Shown: positions 37,862-46,234 of the stretch, in pieces
Numbering within the stretch: the stretch's first letter is position 1
How the letters are laid out: each line of letters begins with the position of its first letter
Assembly (NCBI RefSeq): GCF_029522115.1
Contig: NZ_JAKWFK010000019.1
Location: 1-64,000, forward strand
DNA from: Trinickia sp. Y13
GTDB taxonomy: Bacteria; Pseudomonadota; Gammaproteobacteria; Burkholderiales; Burkholderiaceae
Direction of reading: 5' to 3'
Length of the DNA stretch: 64,000 nt
Program-made: the position numbers and the translations under genes
Notes under the pieces: generated by a model
The model's database searches: none
Seen by the model: the letters and a program-made list of their open reading frames with translations, nothing else
Told to the model about the DNA's origin: nothing

Positions 37862-38203
37862 TTATGCCTGGAGCAACTCGACTTCAAAAACGAGCGTCGC
37901 GTTGGGCGGAATCACGCCGCCCGCGCCACGCACGCCGTAGCCCAGTTGCGGCGGAATGGTCAGACGACGCACGCCGCCCACTTTCATGCCCTGCACGCCT
38001 TCGTCCCAACCCTTGATGACCATGCCGCCACCGAGGACGAAGGCGAACGGATCGTTGCGGTCCTTGCTCGAATCGAACTTCTGACCGTCTGTGAGCCACC
38101 CCGTGTAGTGCACGGTGACGGTCGTGCCCGCCGCGGCCTCGGCGCCTGCGCCCACGGTCAAATCTTCGTACTTCAACCCCGATTCTGTAGTGACGGTCGT
38201 CAT
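37862..38203 (-). CDS. FKBP-type peptidyl-prolyl cis-trans isomerase
   Basis: A 113-residue single-domain FKBP without signal peptide, so cytoplasmic. Core elements are [18 protein letters not shown] near residue 29, [23 protein letters not shown] near 55, [12 protein letters not shown] near 79 and [11 protein letters not shown] at the end. These include the aromatic pocket residues Tyr, Phe, Trp and Tyr. It catalyses proline isomerisation during folding. The ATG is preceded by GGAG. It lies 38 bp upstream of the AraC gene on the same strand. Confidence 0.95.
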   Translation of the reverse strand: MTTVTTESGLKYEDLTVGAGAEAAAGTTVTVHYTGWLTDGQKFDSSKDRNDPFAFVLGGGMVIKGWDEGVQGMKVGGVRRLTIPPQLGYGVRGAGGVIPPNATLVFEVELLQA

Positions 38204-38264
38204 GGTCGTTACGCTCCAATGGTGATGAAACCGCCATTGTAGGCGTTCAGCCCGGCACGGTGCC

Positions 38265-38270
38265 TATAAT
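38265..38270 (+). promoter_or_regulatory. Consensus -10 box TATAAT upstream of the HisKA gene
   Basis: A perfect TATAAT lies in the divergent FKBP/HisKA gap, about 114 bp before the GTG start at 38384. No good -35 box is visible at 16-18 bp, so activity may depend on an activator. Confidence 0.4.
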
Positions 38271-38383
38271 GTCCGTCTGCTCAACACGCTTACGGCGTCA
38301 CCCGGTTGTGCAACGTTGCGGGCCGCGCTTGCTCGCGCGCCGCCGCGGCCCGGGCCGCCGAGCGACTTTTCGAGAGGCCGACC

Positions 38384-39154
38384 GTGTCGACGTTTTCCCA
38401 CGCCGTTGCCGCATCCGACGAACGTCTCGCTCATCTGCGGGCCGAAGTCGCGCTGTTCATGCGCGATCATGTTTTGTCCCTCGTCTCTCACGATTTACGC
38501 AGCCCGCTCAATGCGATTCATAGCTGGGCGTATGTCCTCGAACGCAAGCTCGATGCGACCGATGCATCCGCTCAGCGCGCGCTGGCCGGCATTCGCTCGG
38601 GCGTCGAGCAGCAAGTGAAGCTGCTCGAGGATGCCGTCGACAAAACGCGCGCGGAAACCAAATCGTTGCCGCTCGCGCGCGAGTCGTTTCCGATCAGTGC
38701 GGCCGTGGAGCGCGCGCTCGCGGATGCGAGGCTCGCCATCGTCGAAGCGCGCGGCACGCCCATCGAGATTCAATCGTCGGTCGATGCGCAGTGGTGCGAC
38801 GGCGATCGCGAGCGCCTCGCTCAAGCGATTTGGACCATGCTCGTTTTTGCTACCGAAGCGAGCGCGCCCGGCGCGGCCATCACGCTCGCCAGCAGTCTCG
38901 AGAACGCGTCTTGGCGCGTCGAAGTGGGTTATACGGCGAGTTTCGCTGCGTTGTCCGATGCCGAGTTGCCGCACGCCATGGAGCCCTTCGCGCGCAGTCA
39001 GGCGATGCAGCCCCGCGAGGCTGGGCGCATTGCGTGGGCGCTCGCGCTGCCGCAACGCGTCGCAGCGGCACATGGGGGGGCCTTCGAACAGAGTGCGACC
39101 GTCGACGGCGAGCGCTCGTCGCTCGTGCTGCGCGTGCCGCTTACTGCGCAGTGA
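38384..39154 (+). CDS. HisKA-domain protein with degenerate ATPase domain
   Basis: A 256-residue soluble protein. The phosphoacceptor histidine is H36 in LSLVSHDLRSPLNAI, followed by the second dimerisation helix. Residues about 120-250 occupy the place of a HATPase domain, but its N-box Asn is replaced (RLAQAIWTMLVFATEA) and no DxGxG box is found; the end AAHGGAFEQSATVDGERSSLVLRVPL keeps only the last strand pattern. ATP-dependent autophosphorylation is therefore doubtful. The GTG at 38384 has a GAGAGG site 6 bp away and is chosen over an ATG at 38306. No sensor, membrane segment or response regulator is present nearby. It overlaps the convergent treY end by 14 bp. Confidence 0.75.
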   Translation: MSTFSHAVAASDERLAHLRAEVALFMRDHVLSLVSHDLRSPLNAIHSWAYVLERKLDATDASAQRALAGIRSGVEQQVKLLEDAVDKTRAETKSLPLARESFPISAAVERALADARLAIVEARGTPIEIQSSVDAQWCDGDRERLAQAIWTMLVFATEASAPGAAITLASSLENASWRVEVGYTASFAALSDAELPHAMEPFARSQAMQPREAGRIAWALALPQRVAAAHGGAFEQSATVDGERSSLVLRVPLTAQ

Positions 39155-42014
39155 CGGGCACGCCTTCTTCGACGAGCAGGGCGACGGGCAGTGCCCTCAA
39201 CGCTTCGCGCAAGTAAAGCCTGCCCGCTTGGTCAGCTTTCTGCGCGGCGGGACTGAGGCAGTCGAACAGTGCGCGTCCCGCGAGGGCGGCAGGCAACTCG
39301 ATCGAAGTGTCCTCCCACGCGCTCGGATCGACGAGGGGCAGGTCGCCGGACTCGGGCAGCAGCGATGCGGACAGCCGGGTGGCGATGACGATCGCGTACG
39401 CGTCGCCGTGCTGGCGTGCGAAGGCGATCGCGTGACGCGCGCGCGTGCCGGATACCGTCAGCGGAATGTACGAGCCTTCGAGAAACAGCGCCGGCGACAC
39501 GGCGCGCAGCGTCAGCGCGCGATGGACGATCCCGAGCTTGACGCGGCCGTCGCGCCAGTTGTGCAGTTGTTCGCTCGGCGGCGTGTCGACGAGCCAGGCA
39601 CTGCGCCGGCCGAAGTCGACAGGCCGACGGTTGTCGGGATCGACCAAACTGAAATCCCACAGCTCGGCGCCCTGGTACAAATCGGGTACGCCCGGCGAGG
39701 TCATTCGCAAGATCGTTTGCAGCAGGCTGTTGATCGCACCGGCTCGCTCGATGCGAGCGATGAAGGACGACAGTTCCTGCAGAAATCCCTCCCGCCGCTG
39801 CGGCGCCAGGATATCGAACAAGAAGGCGCGCGAGGCGGCTTCGTAGGCTTGGTCGGGAGCATGCCAACTGGTCTGCCGTTTCGCTTCGCGCGCGGCCTTC
39901 AACTGCCATTGCGCGACGCGTTCGGCGAATCCTTGGACGGCGTCGGCATCGGCATGGTCCAGCTCGTAAGGCCATGCGCCCACCAGCGTTTGGTAAAGCA
40001 TCGCTTCGGCAGCGGGTCCCGGCGCCCAATCCGGCGCGGGTCCAGGCAAGGGCGTGCAAGCCGTCGAAAGTCCGATAGGCGACGGGGAGGACGAGGCACG
40101 ACGATGCGGCGCGTTGAGCGTGGACCACGCGCGCAGTTTCGCAGTCCATTCATCGGCGATTTCGCTCAGCACGGCAAGCCGGGCGCGCACGTCTTCGCCT
40201 CGTTTGTGATCGTGAGTGGCCGTCGCCACGAGCGCGTACGGGAAACGCCGCGCGCGCTCGAGATTCGCTTCGTGGAACCCATCGACGCTCAGCGCGAATT
40301 CGCTCGGGTCGGCGCCCACTTCGTTGCGTGACAACAAGCGGCCGTAGCGATAGAAGGTCGTATCTTCGATCGCCTTGGCGGCCAGCGGCGCGGTCAGTTG
40401 GGCAAACAGCGTTGCAGCGGTGCGCCGTTCGCGGCTCGGCGGCGCGCCATCGGCGGCGCCCGGTTCGCGCTGCCCGCCGAGCGATGCATCGATGAACGCG
40501 AGCACGTCATGGTCGCCGTGCGCCAACGCACTGCGCGCGGCGTTCAATGCTTGGCGGAAATAGGCATCGTCGGCGGCCGTGCGTACGCCGGCGGCCGGAT
40601 ACATGCGATACACGGGGAAGTGCACCGCCAGTTCGGACACCGCGCGCCGAATCGCGCTGAACGTGAAATCGCGCGTGCTCGGGTTCTCGCGTGCGATGCG
40701 GTGCAGGCCGCGTGCCGCTCGATCGAGTTCGGCCGATAGGTTTTCGGCAAGGATCTTGCGCCGCGCCTCCCGGGCCGCATCGGCAAAGGTTTCGCGCGAC
40801 CCCGAGAGCTCTGCCCATGCGGCCGTCAGCGCCGCCTCGCCTTGCGGATCGTGCAGCAGCGCGCCGACATCGCTCATGAAGTCGTAACCCGTCGTGCCGT
40901 CGACGCCCCAGTCGGCAGGCAACGCTTCGCCGCGCGCGAGAATCTTTTCGACAACGACGTAAGCGCGCGAATGGTCGAGCTGCGGCGGCCGCTCGGCTTC
41001 GCGCTCGGTGAGCTTCTCGCGCAGGCGTTGGCAGTACTCGCGCGGATCGACGAGACCGTCGACGTGGTCGACGCGCACGCCATCGATCACGCCTTGCGCG
41101 AACAAGCGCAAGACGAGCGCGTGCACGGCATCGAACACTTCGGCGCGCTCGGTGCGCACGGCGGCGAGCGTGCCGATGTCGAAGAACCGCCGCCAATTCA
41201 CCTCGTCCGCTGCGGTTCGCCACCAGGCGAGCCGAAAGAACTGACGCTCGAGCAGGCGATGCAACCGCTCGCGCGAGGCGGGCGTGCCGGGCGAATAGGC
41301 TTCGAGGGCCGCGTCGAACGGTTTCGCTCCGTGTTCCGCCGCAAATGCGCGCATCGCTTCCAAGGCCGCCTGCGCTCGCTCGCGGTGTTCCGATTGCGTG
41401 GTCAGGCCGTCGAAGCGATCGGCGAGGGCGGCCAATGCCGCAGGCGCTGTTTGCGTCGCGGCGCGCAAGATCTGCGGATAGTCGATCGGGCAAATCGGGA
41501 ATCGATGCTCGGCATAGCAAGCGAAGAATCTGCCTTGCCCCGCATCGAACGAGAGCGTAATGCGGCCGGCCGAGAGCGCTTGGCCGTAGGGCGCACCCAA
41601 GCACGGCGCGAGCACTTTGCCGCGCAGCGCAGGATCGGGCGAGTGCCAGTCGATGTCGAAGTGGCGCGCGTAGGTGCCGTGGCGGCCCCATTCGAGGATG
41701 TCGAGCCACCAGCCGTTATGGCCGCCCGCGATCCCCATGTGATTCGGTACGATGTCGGCGATGAGCCCCATTTGCCGCGCATGCACGGCATCGGCCAGTC
41801 GCAGCAGCGCGCCTTCCCCGCCGAGTTCCGGATTCACGCGCGCATAATCGATCGTGTCGTAACCGTGCAGCGACCCGGGAACCGAGGCTGTGATGGGCGA
41901 CAGATACAAGTGGCTCACGCCGAGCGTGGCAAAGTAGTCTACGTGCGCGAGCGCATCGTCGAACGTGAAGCCGCGGTGAAGCTGCAGGCGTAGCGTGGAG
42001 CGCGGGACGGTCAT
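39141..42014 (-). CDS. treY: maltooligosyl trehalose synthase
   Basis: A 957-residue GH13 enzyme that turns the reducing-end maltose unit of maltodextrins into a trehalosyl unit. The N-terminus STLRLQLHRGFTFDDALAHVDYFATLGVSHLYLSP is typical of TreY. The conserved regions are DIVPNHMGI near residue 87, the nucleophile Asp in GVRVDHVDGLVDP near 313, and the acid Glu in YVVVEKILARGEALPADWGVDGTTGYDF near 355. It is the last gene of the seven-gene operon and starts in a 4-bp ATGA overlap with malQ. The product of TreY is the substrate of TreZ encoded just upstream. Confidence 0.96.
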   Translation of the reverse strand: MTVPRSTLRLQLHRGFTFDDALAHVDYFATLGVSHLYLSPITASVPGSLHGYDTIDYARVNPELGGEGALLRLADAVHARQMGLIADIVPNHMGIAGGHNGWWLDILEWGRHGTYARHFDIDWHSPDPALRGKVLAPCLGAPYGQALSAGRITLSFDAGQGRFFACYAEHRFPICPIDYPQILRAATQTAPAALAALADRFDGLTTQSEHRERAQAALEAMRAFAAEHGAKPFDAALEAYSPGTPASRERLHRLLERQFFRLAWWRTAADEVNWRRFFDIGTLAAVRTERAEVFDAVHALVLRLFAQGVIDGVRVDHVDGLVDPREYCQRLREKLTEREAERPPQLDHSRAYVVVEKILARGEALPADWGVDGTTGYDFMSDVGALLHDPQGEAALTAAWAELSGSRETFADAAREARRKILAENLSAELDRAARGLHRIARENPSTRDFTFSAIRRAVSELAVHFPVYRMYPAAGVRTAADDAYFRQALNAARSALAHGDHDVLAFIDASLGGQREPGAADGAPPSRERRTAATLFAQLTAPLAAKAIEDTTFYRYGRLLSRNEVGADPSEFALSVDGFHEANLERARRFPYALVATATHDHKRGEDVRARLAVLSEIADEWTAKLRAWSTLNAPHRRASSSPSPIGLSTACTPLPGPAPDWAPGPAAEAMLYQTLVGAWPYELDHADADAVQGFAERVAQWQLKAAREAKRQTSWHAPDQAYEAASRAFLFDILAPQRREGFLQELSSFIARIERAGAINSLLQTILRMTSPGVPDLYQGAELWDFSLVDPDNRRPVDFGRRSAWLVDTPPSEQLHNWRDGRVKLGIVHRALTLRAVSPALFLEGSYIPLTVSGTRARHAIAFARQHGDAYAIVIATRLSASLLPESGDLPLVDPSAWEDTSIELPAALAGRALFDCLSPAAQKADQAGRLYLREALRALPVALLVEEGVPVTAQ

Positions 42015-44278
42015 GGCTTGCGGGACGGTTCGGGAGCGGGGCTGGGGGCGGATCGAGCACGCGTGCCGCGCCGGCGTTTGCTCGATAGCGCGAGCAGACG
42101 GTCGGTCAAGGCGCTGTCTTCGAATAGCGCATCGATGGGCGAGGGCAGACGTCTGCGCCAGTTCGGGTGCTCGTCGATCGAGCCCGGCAAGTTCGGTTGA
42201 TCGGCGAGACCCAACAGGTCTTCGAGCGGATAGAGCGCGAGCGGAGCTGGCGTCGACGCCACGAAGGCGATCGCTTCATCGATCGGCGCCTGATCTTTGG
42301 GCGGCGCGCCGACGCCCAATGGCGCCACGCCCGCATGCTGGAACGCGCGCCACAGCGCATGGCGATCGGCCGCCCGCTCGGTCTGGGCGAGCGCCACCGG
42401 ATCGCGGCCGTCCGCGCGTGGGGCGGTTTGGCCGATGCGATCGCGCCAGGCGATGTCGGCGCCGCTCCACCAGCCCGCAATCGTCGGCAGGTCGTGCGTG
42501 GTCGTCGTGGCGAGCGCGCTTCGGCTCCACTGCGATGGCGGCATGAAGCTGCCGCCTTCTTCGCCGCGTTCGAACCAGAGCACGCGGATGCCGAGCAAGC
42601 CGTGCCGCGCCAGGCGGTCGCGGAATCCGTCGGGTACCGTGCCCAAGTCCTCGCCGATCACGATCGCGCGGTGACGCGCCGATTCGAGCGCGATCAAGCG
42701 CAGGAGGTCCGTGATCGGGTAGCGCAAGTACGCGCCGTCTGCCGCGCTCGCGCCTTCGGGCACGAGCCACAACCGTTGCAGGCCGAGCACGTGGTCGATG
42801 CGCATGCCGCCGCCATGGGCGAAGGTGGCGCGCAGCATGTCGATGAAAGCACTGAAGCCCTGGCTGCGCATGGCGCGCGGCGAGAACGTGGTCAGCCCCC
42901 ACGCCTGACCGGCTTGATTGAACAGATCGGGAGGCGCGCCCACCGAGACGCGCTGCAACATGTCGTCGGGATAGGACCACGCGTGGCTGCCTGCGCTATC
43001 GCAGCCGACGGCGAGATCCGTCACGACGCCGATCGCCATGCCGGCTTCTCGTGCGGCTTGCTGGGCGCTTTTCAGGCCGTTGGCGGCGAGCCACTGCAGA
43101 AAACGATGGAAGTCGACTTCATGGCGATGATCGCGCGCGAATGCCTGCACCTGCGGGTTGCGCGGATCCGTGAGCGATGCGGGCCAATCGCGCCAATGAT
43201 GGATGCCGTGCTCGCCCCGCTCGATGGCGTCGATCGCTTCGAAGCGTGCGTGGTCCTCGAGCACCTGTCCCCCGTGCGCGCAGAATGCGTCGAATTGCGC
43301 AGCGAGCGGCGTGGCGCTCGCTCGCTCGTGCGCGCAAAACCGCTCGTAGAGCGCGCGTAGCACCGTCAAGCGCAGCGTCAGCGCACGCGGCCAATCGACG
43401 AGCGGCAGCGCTTCGGCTTCTGCCCATGCTTCCCGCAGCGAGCGTTCGCCGCTCGCGCGGGGCGAATCGAGTACCGATGAGAGCGCATCGGCGCCAAACG
43501 CGGCGGCCGGATCGATGTGGGCGATGTTTAGAAGCAGCCGAGACGACGGAGAGTAGGGGCTGAACTTGCCCGCATCGGCGCTGAACATCGCGTGCGTGGG
43601 GCTGATGGCCAATGCGTCCGCGCCTGCTTGCGCACCATGGCGCGCTAAGCAGGCGAGCGCGGTGTAATCGCCGATGCCGCCATCGCCTGCGCGACGCAAG
43701 CCGTAGAGTTGCGCCCCAATGCCCCAGATCGCCGCCGTGCGCGGCGGATCGGCGTCGGCGCGCCGTGCCGCCTGGGCGGCGCCGATGCCGCCTGCGTCGC
43801 GGCACGCGTCGTCGATCGTATAGCAGCGCGGCGGTGCAACCGCGAGCCGTATGCGTTGCCCCCCGAGCTCGAGCGTGTGATAGCCCGGCTCGGCGATCGG
43901 CGCGAGCAGCGCCGATTCGCCTTTGGGCGTGCCCAAGCGGCCTTCGACGACGCCGCCGTTCTCGAGTTCTATGCGGTAGGTCGCGCCCGCCTGAGCTGGC
44001 GAAATCGGTAGCGCCGTCGCGCGATGGCACTCGGCCGTCACGAGCGGGGGCAGTGCTCGCTCGGCGCGTTCGGCATCGAGCAGCGCCAGCGTCTCGTTGG
44101 CCCGCTCGCGCGTATCGCACGGCAAGCCCAGCGCGGCCAGCAACGTGGTGAGCGTCTCGGGCTTCACGCGATGCGTTCGTTTGTTCGCATCGTCCCAGTG
44201 GACTTCGAAGCCGGCGCGCGCGGCGATCCGCTCGACCGTTTCGCGGCCGGGCGGCGAGGAGGCGGCGGGTCCGCTCAT
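42011..44278 (-). CDS. malQ: 4-alpha-glucanotransferase (amylomaltase)
   Basis: A 755-residue GH77 enzyme that transfers maltodextrin segments between chains, longer than E. coli MalQ. The first about 190 residues form the GH77 N-terminal domains. The catalytic Asp lies in GGGMRIDHVLGLQRLWLVPEG, the Glu in IVIGEDLGTVPDG and the transition-state Asp in TTHDLPTIAGWW. In this operon it would lengthen or shorten maltodextrins for TreY and GlgX. It overlaps treZ upstream and treY downstream, each by ATGA. Confidence 0.95.
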   Translation of the reverse strand: MSGPAASSPPGRETVERIAARAGFEVHWDDANKRTHRVKPETLTTLLAALGLPCDTRERANETLALLDAERAERALPPLVTAECHRATALPISPAQAGATYRIELENGGVVEGRLGTPKGESALLAPIAEPGYHTLELGGQRIRLAVAPPRCYTIDDACRDAGGIGAAQAARRADADPPRTAAIWGIGAQLYGLRRAGDGGIGDYTALACLARHGAQAGADALAISPTHAMFSADAGKFSPYSPSSRLLLNIAHIDPAAAFGADALSSVLDSPRASGERSLREAWAEAEALPLVDWPRALTLRLTVLRALYERFCAHERASATPLAAQFDAFCAHGGQVLEDHARFEAIDAIERGEHGIHHWRDWPASLTDPRNPQVQAFARDHRHEVDFHRFLQWLAANGLKSAQQAAREAGMAIGVVTDLAVGCDSAGSHAWSYPDDMLQRVSVGAPPDLFNQAGQAWGLTTFSPRAMRSQGFSAFIDMLRATFAHGGGMRIDHVLGLQRLWLVPEGASAADGAYLRYPITDLLRLIALESARHRAIVIGEDLGTVPDGFRDRLARHGLLGIRVLWFERGEEGGSFMPPSQWSRSALATTTTHDLPTIAGWWSGADIAWRDRIGQTAPRADGRDPVALAQTERAADRHALWRAFQHAGVAPLGVGAPPKDQAPIDEAIAFVASTPAPLALYPLEDLLGLADQPNLPGSIDEHPNWRRRLPSPIDALFEDSALTDRLLALSSKRRRGTRARSAPSPAPEPSRKP

Positions 44279-46197
44279 GCATCGCTCCTTGGCGGTGTGG
44301 GAGCGCGGACGTCATGCCCCAAAGCGAACGTGTTGACGTCGCCCGTGAGCCAGGCGACGAACGCATAGCCGGGCAGCGCCTTGCCATCGACGATGTCGCG
44401 CGTGCGCGGCGGCGTTTCGAAGATGATCATGCCTTCGGGCTGTTCATCGAATGGCAGGGTATCGGCGGTCAGACTGAGCGCGATGGTCAAGGTCTCGCCG
44501 TCGCCCAGCCGCCAGCGCGCGACGAGCGCATTGGCGTCCAGGCCGCCGGCCGTTCGCAACAGCGTCGCGCCGAGCGCGCGGGCGCCGCGCAAGCGCGGCG
44601 CAATGAGCTTTGCGCGCACGGCGAGTGCGGAGCGATAGAAATGCAGCCAGCCGGTCCGGTCCCCGGCTCCGTTGGCCCGCGATGCGGCGCCCGCGCCGTT
44701 GTTCGGCTCTTCTTCCGTCGGCGGCGAAGACAACGCGAAAGTCTGCGCCGCATTCGGATCGGGGATGCGCGCGCGTCGCTCTGGATCGCTGAAAGCCGAG
44801 AACTTTGCGAATTCGCGCCGCCTGCCGTCGCGTACGGCTTGAGCGAGTTCGCCGCCGTAATCGGTGAAGTACAAAAACGGCTGCGTCGAGCCGAACTCTT
44901 CCTCCATGAACAGCAGCGGAATTTGCGGCGACAGCAACAAGAGGGCCGTGGCCGCAAGCAGCGCCTGCGGCGCGCAGAGCGTGCGCAAGCGTTCGCCGAA
45001 CGCGCGGTTGCCGATTTGATCGTGGTTCTGCAGAAACATGACGAAGGCCGTCGGCGGCAAGTGCGCGCTCGGCTCGCCGCGCGCCGCACCGTCGTGGATC
45101 GGTGAGGGCTCGCCCTGATAGACGAAGCCCTCCGACAGCACGCGCGCGAGTTTCGCAATGGGCTTATCCGCGTAGGCGCGGTAGTACCCCTCGTGTTCGC
45201 CGGTGAGCAGCACGTGCAGCGTGTTGTGCGCATCGTCGTTCCATTGCGCGTCGAAGTGCGTTTGCAGCAGGCTGGCCGTATTGCGCTCGTTCTCGAGAAC
45301 GAGGTGCACCTGTCGTTGCGGTGCGATCGAAGCGTGCACGCGATCGGCTAGCTCGCGCAGCCAACCGTCGTCGCCGATGGCGTGGACCGCATCTAGGCGT
45401 AGGCCGTCGAAGCGGTATTCGTGCAGCCAATAGAGTGCGTTCTCGCAGAAGTACCCGCGCACTTCCCTGCGCCGAAAATCGATGGCGGGACCCCAGGGCG
45501 TCACGACGTCGTTGCGGAAAAAGGCGCGCGCGTACTGCGACAGATAATTGCCCTCGGGGCCGAAGTGGTTGTACACCACATCGAGCAGCACCGCGATGCC
45601 CAATTCGTGCGCGCGATCGATCAGCGCTTTCAGATCTTCTGGGCGCCCATAAGCGGAATCGGGCGCGAACGGCAGCACGCCGTCATAGCCCCAGTTGCGA
45701 TGGCCGGGGAAATCGTTGAGCGGCATCAACTCGATCGCCGTCGCGCCCAGTTGCGCGATGTGCGGCAGGCGGCGAGCGACATTGGCGTAGCCGCCGAGCG
45801 CCCCCACGTGCAATTCGTAGACGACCATCTCCTCCCACGCGCGCCCGCTCCATTGCTCGCACAGCCAACGGTAGGCGAGGGGGTCGACGACTTCGCTCGG
45901 CCCGTGCACGTCCTCGGGCTGAAAGCGCGAAGCCGGGTCCGGCACGGCCAACTCGCCGTCGAGACGATAGCGGTACCGCGCGCCCGCGCCGCATGGGGCG
46001 TGCGCTTCGAACCAGCCCTGGCCGGCGGGCGACATGTCGACGACGCCCGGTTGCCCTTCATACTCCCATTCGACGCGCACGGCCGAGCGCGCCGGCGCCC
46101 AAAGACGAAAGCGCGTATGCGTGGCGCCCGTAGGCTCTCGTATGACCTCGGCGCCGAACGGCAACCGATACGCGAGCTCGGATCGGTGGTCGGACAT
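44275..46197 (-). CDS. treZ: maltooligosyltrehalose trehalohydrolase
   Basis: A 640-residue GH13 enzyme that cuts trehalose off the trehalosyl end made by TreY. An N-terminal CBM48-like domain (about 1-110) leads to a barrel with DVVYNHFGPEGNYL, the nucleophile in GLRLDAVHAIGDD, the acid Glu in LVLENERNTASLL and FLQNHDQIGNRAFGERL. The open frame continues to 46383, but the ATG at 46197 (MSDHRSELAYRLPFGAE) gives the family start. It follows glgX by 37 bp. Confidence 0.95.
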   Translation of the reverse strand: MSDHRSELAYRLPFGAEVIREPTGATHTRFRLWAPARSAVRVEWEYEGQPGVVDMSPAGQGWFEAHAPCGAGARYRYRLDGELAVPDPASRFQPEDVHGPSEVVDPLAYRWLCEQWSGRAWEEMVVYELHVGALGGYANVARRLPHIAQLGATAIELMPLNDFPGHRNWGYDGVLPFAPDSAYGRPEDLKALIDRAHELGIAVLLDVVYNHFGPEGNYLSQYARAFFRNDVVTPWGPAIDFRRREVRGYFCENALYWLHEYRFDGLRLDAVHAIGDDGWLRELADRVHASIAPQRQVHLVLENERNTASLLQTHFDAQWNDDAHNTLHVLLTGEHEGYYRAYADKPIAKLARVLSEGFVYQGEPSPIHDGAARGEPSAHLPPTAFVMFLQNHDQIGNRAFGERLRTLCAPQALLAATALLLLSPQIPLLFMEEEFGSTQPFLYFTDYGGELAQAVRDGRRREFAKFSAFSDPERRARIPDPNAAQTFALSSPPTEEEPNNGAGAASRANGAGDRTGWLHFYRSALAVRAKLIAPRLRGARALGATLLRTAGGLDANALVARWRLGDGETLTIALSLTADTLPFDEQPEGMIIFETPPRTRDIVDGKALPGYAFVAWLTGDVNTFALGHDVRAPTPPRSDA

Positions 46198-46234
46198 ATC
46201 AGCGGCTCCTTGTGTGCGCATTCGGAACGATGAT

